Assembly: GCF_030867095.1 (NCBI RefSeq)
Contig: NC_081827.1
Location: 22,015,001 to 22,079,000, forward strand
From: Alligator mississippiensis
Lineage: Eukaryota; Chordata; Crocodylia; Alligatoridae
DNA: 64,000 nucleotides
Reading direction: 5' to 3'
Shown: positions 21,845 to 33,869 of the stretch, piece after piece
Layout of the letters: every line of letters begins with the position of its first letter
How positions within the stretch are numbered: position 1 is the stretch's first letter
Position numbers and translations under genes: made by a program
The notes under the pieces: generated by a model
Database searches by the model: none
What the model was told of the DNA's origin: nothing
What the model saw: the letters and a program-made list of their open reading frames with translations, nothing else

Positions 21845-22723
21845 AAAAGCTATAATTCATTAGGACCAGATAGACTTCACTCGAGAGTGCTGATGGAACT
21901 GGCTGAGGTCATTGCAAAACCCCTGGCAAAACTCTTTCAGAAATCATGGCACATGGGATATCCCTGAGGATTTGAGAAGGCCAACATTGTGCCCACCTTC
22001 AAGAAGAAGAAGAGGGAGGACCTGGGCAACTACAGGCCAATCAGCCTAAACTCCATCCCAGGAAAAATCCTGGAAAAACTCATTAAAGAATCTATATGTA
22101 ATATGCTCGTTGAGAGTAAGATTCTGAATGACAGCCAGCACAGTTTTGTCATGAGTAGGTCTTTTCTTACCAATCTCATCTCCTAATACAAATAGGTCTC
22201 TCGCCACCTGGACATGGGAGAGAAGGTTGACAGTATATACCAAGACCTCCAAAAGGCTTTTGATCTAGTATTCCATGATATTCTTGTGGAAAAATTGGAA
22301 GATTGTGGGCTTAACTGCTTAACAGTTTAGTGGGTGGAAAACTGGCTACAAGGTAGAACCCAGAGTGTTCTCAAGAACAGATCTGTCTTGTCCTGGCAAG
22401 AAGTGGCCAGTGGTGTCCCTCAGGGGCCTGTGCTTAGACTGGTGCTTTTCAACATCTTTATTAGTGATTTGGATGTGGGGGTGAAAAGCTCACCAAGTTA
22501 CAGGGTAACGTGGTCATGTCAGAAGATAGGTTGCAGATACAGGCAGACCTGAACAGGTTGGAGAGTTGGGCCAACCAGAACCAGATGAAGTTCAACACTC
22601 AGAAGTGTAAGGTGCTCCATATGGGGCAAACAATCCCCAACATACCTACAGGTTTGGTGGCGATAATTTAACTTGCACCACAGCTGAAAGGGACCTAGGG
22701 GTAGTGATTGACCATCGCATAAC

Positions 22724-23344
22724 ATGAGCCGGCAGTGCGATGCTGCGGCCAGAAGAGCAAACAACATTCTGGTATGCATTAACCATTGCATCTCATGCAA
22801 AGCTAAGGAAGTGTTACTCCCACTGTACTCTGCACTGGTGAGACTGCAGCCAGAGTACTGCATCCAGTTCTGGGCACCACACTTCAACAAGGACATGGAA
22901 AAACTTGAAAGGGTCCAGAAAAGAGCCACCCATATGATCAGGGACTTGCAAGACAAGCCATATGAGGAGAGCCTGAGGGAGTTGGGGCTACAGAAGAGAA
23001 GGCTGAGAGGGGACTTGGTAGCAGCTTATCGCTATATCAAGGGAGTACATCAAGAACTCGGTGAACAGCTGTTCACCAGGGCACCCCTGGGGAAGACCAG
23101 GAGCAATGGATATGAACTTCTAGAAGGCCACTTCAGGCTCAATTCCAGGAAAAACTCCTTCACTGTCAGGGTGTCCAGACTGTGGAATAAACTCCCTCTA
23201 TTGGTGGTGCAGTCACTACCCTGGAAATCTTCAAAAGGAGACTGGACAATCACCTTGCTGGGGTCACTTGACCCTAGTTGTCTTTTCCTGCCTAGTGCAG
23301 GGGGACTGGACCCAATGATCTACAAGGTCCCTTCCTGGCCCTAA
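22724..23344 (+). pseudogene. CR1 ORF2 thumb/C-terminal remnant
   Basis: A 206-codon open stretch with SRQCDAAARRANNIL, EYCIQFWAPHFNKDMEKLERVQ and LQKRRLRGDLVAAYRYIKG, the standard CR1 RT C-terminus. Its reading frame differs from the RT segments upstream. Confidence 0.8.
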
Positions 23345-23365
23345 CAATCTATGAATCTATTAATC

Positions 23366-24173
23366 TAGTTACAAATAAATAAAAGGACTTACTGCTAGGT
23401 AACAAGGCAGCTCTTCACATGCCATGAATAATTTCTCCTTGGGATCCTTTTTACACAAGAGATATATTCAGGATCAGATCTGTTCAGCATCAAATTTGTT
23501 AAAAGATGGCAACTACTGCAGAGTCCTGAGATACTTAGAGATGAAAAAACATTAAGAGTGTGTGCATATATATGAGAGAGAATTCTGGTGCTTCCATTTT
23601 AACAACCCCCACAGGAGGAGGACACTTGCTGTTGTTGTCCTTATGCATTACCTGTTATAGATCAGGTTATTGTCTTGTGTCTGTGTCAGGGTTGATTTGT
23701 AGTTTTACTAACGGGTTAGACAAGGATTTGTGACCTCCAGAGGTCTCTTTGAACCCTACTTTCTATGGAGTCTATTACTGCTTTGCTCAATGTTTAAATG
23801 GCTAAAAAAAATAATGTAAATCATTTTCCATAACTGTGAGGATTTTTATTTCCCCATTTAAACTATTTTGATCCTACATTTCTGAAAACAAATGCTGCTC
23901 CATTTTATGTATGATCACAGAAAGATGATTACTCAAACTTGACAGTTTAATATAAACCAGATAATGAAACATTCATTGCAACATTAACTGGAGTCATAGC
24001 TTGTATTGCCATAACACATGATAAGTGATTGGTGTTCTTTTATAATGTCTACTCAAAAAACATTCTACATGTGTAAAAAGTCACTGGCATAGCAATGTGT
24101 TAGAACAACTGACCTTGTTGCCTTCAGTTTCAGTCATCTGAACTGGAAGTAATTCAGATGAATTCAACATAAT
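23366..24173. other. Unassigned AT-rich DNA
   Basis: Nothing recognised. Confidence 0.5.
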
Positions 24174-24425
24174 GGGCATGTCTACATGAGATACTAAATG
24201 CACAACAGACTAATTCTACTGCACATTAGCACATCACACAAAAAGCGTGCTAATGCATTAATGAACAGTAGACTTAGTCTAATGCGCATTAAGTGTCACA
24301 CAAAAGTGTTCATCTGTGCTAATGTGCAGTAGCGCCAATTGCAATGCATTGTTAGTACTTGTTATTACAGGAACTAACTTAATGCACTGTAATTATGGTA
24401 TATTAATTAATGTGTAGATGTGCCT
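24174..24425. mobile_element. MITE, about 252 bp
   Basis: Left GGGCATGTCTACATGAGA and right TTAATGTGTAGATGTGCCT are inverted ends with a few mismatches. The inside has many small inverted repeats of TAATGCGCATTA and GCTAATG type. No coding content. Confidence 0.7.
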
Positions 24426-24736
24426 AGTTACTTCTACTTACTTTCAATAGTGAACCAGCACTTGTAGTGCTTTGGCCTCCTTGATGATGCATCCTTATTC
24501 TTGTCTATCACAAGCTATACAAAGTGACTCTAGCTTAAAAAACAGCCTAAAATTGATTCAGGCCTGGTGTTTACAACTAACCTTTTTCTAATGTAGGTGC
24601 TTTATGTACATAGAAATACAGAGGTGTAACAGGTAAGGTTTATGCCTTGGGTTAAATATGCCATATGGGAAAGTGTTGGCACAGCCAGCACCCAGGGGGA
24701 GTCAGCCTCATGCCCCTGATCCTAAGTGAAGAGTAG
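24426..24736. other. Unassigned
   Basis: Nothing recognised. Confidence 0.5.
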
Positions 24737-24921
24737 GGTGGCCATCATGGAGGACATTCCAGTTTTCTGCTACTTTGTCTTCTGTCCTCTACTGATATGA
24801 AACCCAAAGCCTTTATGTCCTTTATTTTTCTTTTCAAGAGAAAAATAGAGGACATAAAGGCATCCGGTTTTGTATCAATAAAGGACAGAGGACAACCGGA
24901 CTGTTCTCTATGATGGACACC
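24737..24921. mobile_element. Foldback (hairpin) element, about 185 bp
   Basis: The left arm (24737-24830) and right arm (24840-24921) are imperfect inverted copies: GCCTTTATGTCCTTTATTTT pairs with AAAATAGAGGACATAAAGG and TCTGTCCTCTACTGATA pairs with TATCAATAAAGGACAGA. Only about 9 bp (TTTTCAAGA) separate the arms. The outer ends read GGTGGCCATCATGG and ATGATGGACACC. Confidence 0.8.
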
Positions 24922-25955
24922 ATAGTGAATAGTCACGGCTATGGAGGGAAGCTCAGCTGCTGCAGGGGGAAGGTGATTGTGCAGTCCAGCAGCTGGGATC
25001 TTAACAGAGCAGCTGCCAAATATAAAGACTCTCTTGTAAGCCCCTACTGTAGGAACCACTGAATGTAGTCACAAGCAAAGATCAGCAAGGATAAATTCTG
25101 TGACAAACGTGCACATGTACACACACACGCACACACATAGCTCTGGTAGGAAGCAAAAGGAGTGCTCCATTAAACCTCAGCAGTGGAGCTGCTGGCTCCA
25201 CTAACACCTCCTTTGACAGTAGCAGTTCTTGCTGATGATGTTACAGCACTGGAATGGGGCTACTGCCATCATGCAGACCGCCTGTTGGCTGTGCTTTTGG
25301 GGCCCATCTAAACTGGCTTCTGCTCACCCATCCCCAGTTACATTAATGTCCGGGGAAGCTAAATTGTCTATAAATGTGTGATAAGAATCTGATCATTTCA
25401 GTGGCTCAGCCCTAACATTGCTGGTTTTATAGGCAGCAAGGGCTACAATGTCAGCTTCAAAAGCTGTCATAGTTCTACCTTTTTACAGCTGAGAAGGTTA
25501 GCCTGAAGTCAGGCAGAAGGTAGGGCAGGTAGGGAACCTAACTTAATCTAAACTGCCACCCTGCCCTACCTTCTCTTTTACAACTGAATTATTATTTTTC
25601 AAATGCATGTGAAAGTTGTTTTGAAGGGAAAGGAAAAGGAAAAAAAAAAACTATCTCAGTACTCACTTATAAATTAGTGAAAGGATTTTTTCTCTAACAT
25701 AGATAAGACAAATGCGAAAAATATCCTCTAAAAAGGACATTCCCTTTCACGTTTGTAAAAGGACTGCTCTGTTCAGACAAAGCCAAACTATTTACAGAAC
25801 TATAGACTGAGATTTTGATGCTTTTCAACTGAATCAGGAAACAAAGTGGGAGGAAACTGGAAGTGAAAGGGTGTAAAGTATGGCTCCATTGTGTAATTAT
25901 TTGGATAACCTAGTTAACCCATCACTGGCTTACTACATCATGCTCCAAACATATA
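24922..25955. other. Unassigned DNA
   Basis: A short CA tract near 25115-25137. Otherwise no gene or element recognised. Confidence 0.5.
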
Positions 25956-26723
25956 GGCTAAGTACAGACAGTCAAAAAGCTCAAGTCTGAATCAATTCAG
26001 TCTTTGCAGGTTAGTCTAAGCTGCAGAGAATAAGCTGAGAAACAACTGGACACACATTTACTTTTGATTCAGGAAATGCAGCCACATGCCTGCAGTAGTT
26101 CAGGCCAGAAGCTGGGGGATGCTAAAGCATGGCTTCCTGGCACATAGCCAGAATGGGCTGCATGTTTGCTTCCTCTGCCTGTTGCCCCTGAGGTCTCTTG
26201 GATTTGCAGTCCAGAATCACAGCAGAAGGACACTGCACAGTTGCTCATTACTTCCTCATTCTGCTTCCAGGTGCCTCTGGGATTTGTTGTCCACAGTCAC
26301 AGCCAGCAGTAAATTTCAGTAAATTAGGTAGGACAAGACAGATCTGTACTCAGGGGAAGGAGGGTTTAACCCCTCTCCCTGACCCCAGACCTCAGCTGGG
26401 GTTGCCTGGGGGTGCAGTCCCTGCTTCCCCTACCCCCTAACTTTCTCTTCTGGAGCAGACAGCACAGCCCAGGGATGGAAAGCATGCTGGGATGCTGAGG
26501 GACTGTGATTTAACTTGAACCAGGAAGGGGTCTGGGATAGAAGTTTCATAAACCCATTTGACCCAAATCAGTTAAGTCTGATAGTACATTCAACCAGGTT
26601 TATCTTGAACCACTTTCAGCCATTTTGAAACTGGTTTACGTGCACTGAACTTCTGTTTTGTTACAGGTTTAAACCAGTTTCTGATCACTTAAACTGGTTT
26701 ATGTGTAACTTCTGTCCCTAGCC
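25956..26723 (+). mobile_element. Non-autonomous TIR element, family A copy 2
   Basis: It starts GGCTAAGTACAGACAGTCAA and ends CTTCTGTCCCTAGCC. It is colinear with the copy at 13726-14514: GATTCAGTCTTTGCAGGTTA near the left end, GATTTGCAGTCCAGAATCAC in the middle, and CCATTTTGAAACTGGTTTAC plus TTTAAACCAGTTTCTGATC at the right. About 768 bp compared with 789 bp for copy 1. No protein. Confidence 0.8.
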
Positions 26724-29700
26724 CTAGACTAAGATCATACCTCTGGCTGTACATGAATGCTGCTCCTCACAAGTTTCTGCTTGTCAAAACATGACCACTG
26801 TCTCCTAAATGTGTAGAATTTATAGCGGGGACACTCTGTTCAATTTAATATGTTCCTTCTGAAGTCTGATTTAGGATCTCCTCTGCCTGGATCAGTCATG
26901 TTGCTTCCCAGGTAAATCTCTGCTGATCTGAATGTACCCCCATGCTGACACCACCAGGAATTCAGGTCCACACACTCTGTGGTACTTGTACTAATTTGCA
27001 CAATGGCAGATTGAATTTGATCTCATACACATACCTACAGAAGCACTTGCCAAATTTCTGTGGGCCCAATCCTATGTGGTACACTGATTTTACTGGAAGT
27101 GGATGGTGTGCAGTACCCTCACAAGTGATCTACAGCACTTTGCACGATAAACACTAAAACCACATATGGTGAATTTCTCCAGGACTAAAGAGAGCTACTA
27201 AAATGTGAAATGTCCTAATTGAAGAACTGAGCAATTAAAATAAATGGATCTTTCAAAAGAAAAATGTCTAAGCATTGTTTTAGTGCAGTACAGCACAACG
27301 AAAGGAGGATTTGAGTTCAGTAGCTTTGAAATGCAAGGCAGACTCTTGAGTTTGCTTAAAATGCATGGGAATGTTCAAATGTGTTTGTTTTGGCCAATAG
27401 AGAGGGCCCAAGTTGTTCAAGGGAAACAATAAAACTGCACTAACTTGAAAGGAAACTTAACATACAATTAAATGTGAAGGCTACATTCAGGTACACAAGG
27501 GAAGGGATGGAAGAGAAAACAATGAGCTTCTTTTTCACTTCACTTCTATTCTGACCACAGAGGTAATAGCTGTAATTCAGACACAAACACTGGAGGGTGG
27601 AGGAAGGGACTGTTTAATACTAATTGTCCTGTGTGCTGGGCCTTTCCCATTATTCATATTTACCTGCAAGCACTACACAACATACAAGATAAGAGAACCC
27701 AGTAGGACTAAAACAAGGAAAAATCGTGAGATCAGTTTGGAGTGATTTATTTTGTCAAAGAGCAACTTTAGAAATCAGTCAAATAATGATTATAATAATC
27801 CAAAAGATTCACCACTCTGCCACATTTCTACTGGGCATACAGGAAGGAAGGCAAACTAGGGAGGCAATGATATCTCACTGATTCTCAGGGCAGACCAGCT
27901 CTCTACGGTACCCTATACCATCTTACAGTGGTTCCCCCTAGGCCTCTTGAAGGGAAACTTACTGTTGATCACTTCTACCACGCTCCTCATTACACAAGAT
28001 GTCTGTATGTCTGTAAATAATTACCAGATCAGGTGCCGGTAGATGGTACTCAAAGGTATGGCATTACTATAGCTTCTTGCTGTTCTCTATTGCCAGTGAT
28101 ATCCTTTGTGTTGCTTTGATACAGATATTAAGTACCTGCTGCCAATAAAAACATGGTTCTGGATTGAGGTCAAGATAGATTTGCACCTTATGGACTAACT
28201 TAATCAGATCTATATAGCATAAAATTCTGTAAACCCAAATTCATTTAATCCAGATGCTGCAAAAGGATATGAACAGAGCCATGTATAAGATGGAGAATGA
28301 TTTTAATATAGGAGGCAAGAAGGGGAGGGGGGGTGAAGAGGGGGCAGGGGTAGTGGTAGAAAAGGCAAACAATCAAGGAGCAAAGCCATAGGAACAAAGG
28401 GGACACAAAAGCTAATCCAAGTAATGGATTAAAATTCTATAGTACCTGGTTAAACCACGCTTACCACAATCCAGTTTTTGGATGATTTCTTGTTCCACAA
28501 TCTCCTATTCAACTCAGTGAAATGAGGATGATACAAGTGCTACATTGGCTGAGAGGTGCCCCCATAGCAGGCAAAGTCCAATGTGGACTAAAGTTATTCA
28601 TAAACAACAGCTATTCAGCATCTGCAGTATGAAGAGTATAGACGGAGATAGAGTGTATTCCGATCATGCCCTCCTGAAATACAAGGTAATTAGAAGCCCT
28701 TTCCCTCATGTGTGGGAATGGATTAAGTAAAGGAACGACGAAGAGTCTTTGAAGAAAGTCAAAGAATTGGGTAGGAAAATATGCACCAAAATTTAGAAGC
28801 AAGAGTTTTCAGTGATTTAACTGAGGTAGAAAGCACTAGCAGATATAGTATGGTAAGTGGTGTTAAAGTTAGAATATGCTGTGAGCAGATGCACGTTACG
28901 GGTTGATACCATTTCTTGCCTGCATAGCTCTGACTTGTTACTAGAGGGCTGTTGAGCGGAGATGTAGCTATGATTCTGAACACCTGGACTCTATCCCTGC
29001 ACTGGTTGGGAAGGGGCTGGGGGGACGGGGGAGGCAAGTTCTGAAAGTGATGCATCCTGAGATGCTGGAGGACAGCAAATTGCTCATTTTATCTCTGTGC
29101 AGCAAATTAAAATGACCCTAACAGGGGCAAGATAGCACAGCCTAGAGTTAACCCTTGCCTGAAGTGATATCATGTACCTTTACCTTGGGAAATGACACCA
29201 GCATACCTGAACATGTGTGACATCAGGCCTTTCTCACTTTTTAGATGGGGAGGTATGTACTAACACTACTTTTAAACATCTCTCCTCTAAATAATCAATG
29301 CATTTAATGCATTTAAAAGAAGGTTTTGTTTTGCATTTACATTTTTGCTGCTTACCATCATTAACTAGGAAACATGGTGACTCCCTCATTGCTAAGAATT
29401 TGCTATTTGTATTCATTAATATCAGTTCTGACATTATTAGTGAGAAGTGCCTGGCCATATACACAGAGAAAACAAGCAAGTGCCTGCCTGGCATTTTCCT
29501 TAAAGCTTTCTCACAATTAAATCCAAACACTCCTCCAACCCATTATTTTCTAGGTGTTTTTCATAAACATGCACTTTGACTTTCTCATAGTAGCTGAGTT
29601 TAAGAATTTCTTCCATGTCAAAGGGGAGGAGGAGGGCAGAAAGAATGGAACAAACTAAATATTCCTCTCACCCCTCTTAATAGATCGTTAAATGGAGGAG

Positions 29701-30147
29701 TTTACTCCATCAAGTACTTTTATATTAAGCTTCTTGATATTCTATCTGATCCACAATAGTTCGGTATACATTTATAATTATTTTGTTCAGCAAATTATTT
29801 TGTTCAGCAAAAAACAGCAGATTCAGTGTCCTTCTTTCTTGTTTTATACAATTAAAATTGAGGACAAGCACATAATTGGCAACAGCTGTACACATTTGTA
29901 TTGCTCAGTACAACTGATTTGGAATTTTCCAAATAATTTTTGTATCATGAAATACTGATTCAGGTAACCTGAAGATATTTGTGGGAATTAGTTGGTCTCA
30001 ACAATAATTTTTACTTGATTTTTTTTAAAGAAAAGACAGTTGAAATTGTCAAAATGTCCTATATTTGCAGCCTAAAATAAAAAGACATCTGGTTTTCCAG
30101 TTCAAAACGTTTTCTTTTTGAAGTTTAAAGTAAATTCATATAATAAT
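26724..30147. other. Unassigned AT-rich intergenic DNA
   Basis: Over 3 kb without a recognisable gene or complete element. Contains a purine-rich GGGGAGGGGGGGTGAAGAGG stretch near 28322 and the 17-bp duplication at 29776. This could hold conserved non-coding elements, which cannot be judged from one sequence. Confidence 0.5.
29776..29809. repeat. 17-bp tandem duplication
   Basis: AATTATTTTGTTCAGCA occurs twice in direct tandem (29776 and 29793). Confidence 0.9.
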
Positions 30148-31195
30148 AGAAATTAAGGGCTGGAAGTAACTTCAAAAGATCATTGAGTCTAACCCCTCCA
30201 GATCTGGCCAGGAATACTGCTCAGATCAAATGGTCCCAGCAAGGTGTCTGTCCAGTCTCCTCTTGAAGACCTTCAAGGTTGGGGACTGCACCGCCTCCTT
30301 GGGAAGTCTATTCCAGAACTGGTCACCCTTACCATTAAAAAGTTCTTCCTTATGTCCAACCTGAAACCATCTTCTAACAGTTTGTGACCATTGCTCTTTG
30401 TCCTCCCCTGGGGCACCCTAGTGAACAGTTTTTCTCCTAGATCCCAATATTCACCCCTTTTATACTTATAGATGGCCACCAAGTCCCCCCCTCAGTCTTC
30501 TCTTCCCCAGGCTGAACAGTCCCAGATCCCTTAGTCTTTCCTCATAAGGTTTGTCCTCCAGGCCCTTAATCATTCTTGTGGCCCTTCTCTGGACCCTTTC
30601 AAGATTCTCCACATCTTTTTTGAAGTGCAGCACCCAGAACTAAACACAGTACTCCAGCGGGGGTCTCACCAGTGCTGAGTAGAGAGGAAATATTACTTCC
30701 TTAGCTCTGCTTGTGACGTATCACTAATGCATCCCAGTATGTTGTTAGCTCTGTTGACTACAGTGTTGCACTAGTGGCTCATGTTCATCCTGTGATCAAC
30801 CATAACCCCAAGGTCCCTTTCAGCTGTCGTGCTGGACAGGGCATCTCCTCCTAACCTATATCCATGTCACTGGTTACTTCTCCCCAGATGAAGCACTCTG
30901 CATATATCCTTATTGAACTGCATCCAGTTCAACTCCACCCACCTTTCCAGCTTCTCCAGGTCTGCTTGGATCCGCATCCTATCCCCTAGCATGACCGCTT
31001 TTCCCCATAATTTAGTTTCATCCACAAACTTGGCTAGCGTGCTTTCCACATCCTCATCTAAGTCATTGATAAAGATGTTAAACTGCATGGGACAAGAACT
31101 GAACCATGCGGGACACCACTGGCCACCTGTTGCCAAGATGATAGAGACCAATCCACTAACACTCTCTGGGTTTGACCCTGTCAGGTCTTGGCTCA
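30148..31195 (-). mobile_element. Old CR1 LINE, 3' part, minus strand (split copy)
   Basis: From the 3' end (AAGGGCTGGAAGTAACTTC) to the RT core. Minus-frame translation shows FNIFINDLDEDVESTLAKFVDETKLWGKAV, where the FADD box has decayed to FVDE. The copy stops in a QRVWVDGS-like region at about 31195. The next upstream CR1 segment appears at 33071-33360, so later DNA has split it. Confidence 0.88.
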
Positions 31196-31574
31196 AGTTA
31201 TGGTTACCGGTATGTACACCGGTATGTACTCCTGATCCTGACTGTCGGTCACATGATCATTTGCCTGGTGTTCTGTAGTTGTAGTCCTGACTCTTTCCTG
31301 CTACGTCTTGATGTTTTGGGATGATGATGATTGGAAGGTGGTATTTCTCACTGCTACCAGACAATGATCACTTGAGGTATGTTTCTTTTGGGGCTCCAAT
31401 ATCCCCTACACCCGGGCCTAGCACCACCCAGATGTTACTCCGCCATTTGTTTATCTCGGTCTTAACAGGTGTCTTTTTTTTTCTTTCACAGGCTTGTGTG
31501 CATCTAGACAACCACCTTGATGGAATTAAATCAGCTCAGACTACTGGGCTTCTTCAGTCTCAGTTAAGCTTTAG
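31196..31574. mobile_element. Left part of an unclassified insertion splitting a CR1
   Basis: This does not read as CR1 on either strand. It carries a 12-bp tandem repeat (ACCGGTATGTAC twice, 31206-31229). Together with 32399-33070 it lies between the two halves of the minus-strand CR1. It may be part of an LTR or DNA element, but no diagnostic ends were found. Confidence 0.4.
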
Positions 31575-32398
31575 ACAGACTACAAAAGTGGGCAGTTGAG
31601 AATAGGATGGGGTTCAACATAGACAAATTCAGGGTGCTACACCTTGGGAGAAGGAATCCACAGCATACAAACAGGCTGGGGAGTTCCCTTCTTGAAACCA
31701 CAGAAGCGGAAAGGGATGTTGGAGTCATTATTGACTCCAAGATGAGCATGAGCCGCCAACGCCAGACCACAGCCAGCAAGGCCAGCCATACCTTGTCATG
31801 CATCCAAAGGTGTATCTCAAGCCGGTCCAGAGAGGTGATACTCACCCTCTATGCGACTTTGGTCAAGCCACAGTTGGAGTACTGTGTCCAGTACTGGGCG
31901 CCGCACTTCAAAAGGGATGTGGCCAGCCTGGAGAGGGTTCAGAGGAGGGTTACCTGCTTGGCGGGAGGGCAGCAGGACAGGCCTTATGAGGAGAGACTGA
32001 GGGACCTGAACCTGTTCAACCTTAGCAAAAGGAGGCTGAGGGGGGACCTGGTGGCTGCGTACAAGCTCATCAGGGAAGATCAACAGCAAATAGGTAGAGC
32101 CCTTTTCTCCCCAGCACCACCTGGGGTGACAAGGAACAATGGTTATAAGCTGATGGAGAACAGGTTTAGGTTAGAGAGCAGAAGGCGATATTTTACAGTT
32201 AGGGTGGCCAAAATCTGGAACCAACTTTCCAGGGAAGTGGTCCTCACCCCTACCTTGGGCAAATTCAAAAGGAGGTTGGATGATCACCTGTCAGGGTTTT
32301 GTGAACCCAGCATTCATTCCTGCCTGTGGCAGGGGTTCAGGCTAGATGATCTGTTCAGGTCCTTCCTGACCCTAGCTACTATGACACTATGATAAGTC
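31575..32398 (+). mobile_element. Young CR1 LINE, 5'-truncated, nested in the insertion
   Basis: Begins in the RT/thumb region (VENRMGFNIDKFRVLHLG) and runs through the 3' UTR word TAGATGATCTGTTCAGGTCC to a CTATGACACTATGA tail. It is in the opposite orientation to the CR1 it sits within. The frame 31607-32392 is open for 261 codons, so it is much younger. Confidence 0.92.
31607..32392 (+). pseudogene. CR1 ORF2 thumb fragment, open
   Basis: 261 codons with LHLGRRNPQHTNRLG, ERDVGVIIDSKMSMSR, LEYCVQYWAPHFKRDV and LSKRRLRGDLVAAYKLI, the CR1 RT C-terminal order. The endonuclease and catalytic RT motifs are absent because of 5' truncation. The frame runs on a little past the usual ORF2 end. Confidence 0.8.
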
Positions 32399-33070
32399 CC
32401 ACAGTTGTTCAGGGGAGAGTTATTATGTATGTTCTCTATCCCTTGTGGTAAAGCCTTCTAATAATAACAACAGAGCAAAGTAATTTGAAGAAATAAAAAG
32501 AACAGAACCGCATCTGGGTTAATATCCCCTGCCCAGAGGATATTAATCTGTCTGGGAGAATTTTCTAGTTTCAAAGTTCAGGATGGGGTTCTGCCCACCT
32601 GATGCAACACTCTGCCAGCCTGTGGTGATGAGTGCACAGCAAGGAACACAGCTAGCAATAAAAATTAAGAAGAAAAAAAGAAAGCAAAAGTGAAAAAACA
32701 AAGCAGTACCTTAGCAATCAGGGCTCAGCCGCTTTTCTTCTGGCTGGCCCTTTCACAGCATCACTCCCTCGCTGCAAACACTGCTCTGCTCTGCAGCATT
32801 TCTCCAGCCAGTGTATCCCAGCCTAATTAAGCTCTTCTGAGCTTAATTGCCAGCTGTCTGCTGGCTCACTGCCACTGGGGACATCCTGTTCTGCCTCTCA
32901 GGGCCCAGGGTCTGTTTCCCCTTCTCCAGTTCATCATGCTGTCTGCACACCTCCCTTACAGCTTCCTGGAGCTTCTCTAGCCTCATGGAGCAGCTACTCC
33001 AGAACCACAGCTCCTGGGGCACTCACCTCTCCTTCACTTTTTTCTTCTTCACAGATCCTTTACCCCAACT
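32399..33070. mobile_element. Right part of the unclassified insertion
   Basis: Between the nested CR1 tail and the resumed minus-strand CR1. It contains the inverted words GCCTAATTAAGCTC and GAGCTTAATTG (about 32821-32850), and AATATCCCCTGCC with GAGGATATTA (about 32522-32548). No coding region recognised. An LTR or a DNA element is possible. Confidence 0.4.
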
Positions 33071-33360
33071 CACCTGATTGTGGACTCTGCCATCCCACAA
33101 TCCCCCAGCAGAGCATCATGGGAGACCATATTGAAGGCCTTTTTAAAATCCAAGTATATGACATTAACCGCATCTCCCACATCTAAGCATTTCATTACTT
33201 GATCATAGGAGATGAGGTTGGTCAGACATGATGTGCCCTCAACAAAACCATGTTGGCTATCATTCAGCATCATGGTTTCTGCCAGTCTCTCACAAATGGA
33301 CTTCTTGATAATTTTTTCCAAAATTTTACCCAGTATTGAGGTCAAATTGACCAGCCTAAA
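33071..33360 (-). mobile_element. Old CR1 LINE, RT N-terminal part (other half of split copy)
   Basis: Minus-frame translation gives SILGKILEKIIKKSICERL, MMLNDSQHGFV, SCLTNLISYDQV and VIYLDFKKAFNMVSHDALL, which are the RT motifs immediately upstream of those at 30867-31195. Orientation and order fit one original element. Confidence 0.88.
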
Positions 33361-33869
33361 TTATTCTAAAATAAAATAAAAATGGGCTAAAATATTTTGG
33401 GCAAAAACAAAATATTTTTAATATTATTTAAACAAAAGGCTTCAATTTATCAAAAAACAAGTTCAGAACTTCTTTGAAATTAAGTCTGTATCCTAATTCA
33501 AGGCAATAAAAAATTCAGATTTCTCAAACTTCATGGGATTTTTCATCAAATTGTATTTCTCAATAACACAGATTTTAATATTAGACTTTGCAATATTACT
33601 AACATTCTCACATCCTGTTAATATAGGTTAGATGCACTAGCAGATAATACACCATTGGTACTGTATGGGTAAAGAGATGCCATTTCTTGAGACTCTTAAA
33701 ACAAGATAAGGCAAATACCAAAATATATACTATACAAAACTAGAGTTGTGCAACATTTAATGCCATTTATTATTTTATATGAATTAAACCAAATTAAAAT
33801 TCCAAAAATATTGATTCTTTAAGAAGTGGAGGACTGCTGATGTGTAAAATTCCCTAGATAAATGTCCAG
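33361..33869. other. Unassigned AT-rich DNA
   Basis: Nothing recognised. Confidence 0.5.

Larger units (their letters stand above)
21372..23365 (+). mobile_element. Long degenerate CR1 LINE (linker, RT and 3' UTR)
   Basis: The order is: linker (TKQKEAYTQWKLG, EDNKKSFFRQVGNRR, 21423-21600), RT fingers (NYRPISLNSIPGKILEKLI, 22030-22090), the ILNDSQHSFV block (22115), SGVPQGPVLRLVLFNIFISDLD (22400-22480), then a break. The FADD catalytic box is missing: GVKSSPS runs straight into unrelated codons at about 22497. The thumb follows from 22724 to 23344 and the tail is AATCTATGAATCTATTAATC. Several frameshifts are present. It begins about 40 bp after the hAT-like element ends. Confidence 0.92.
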
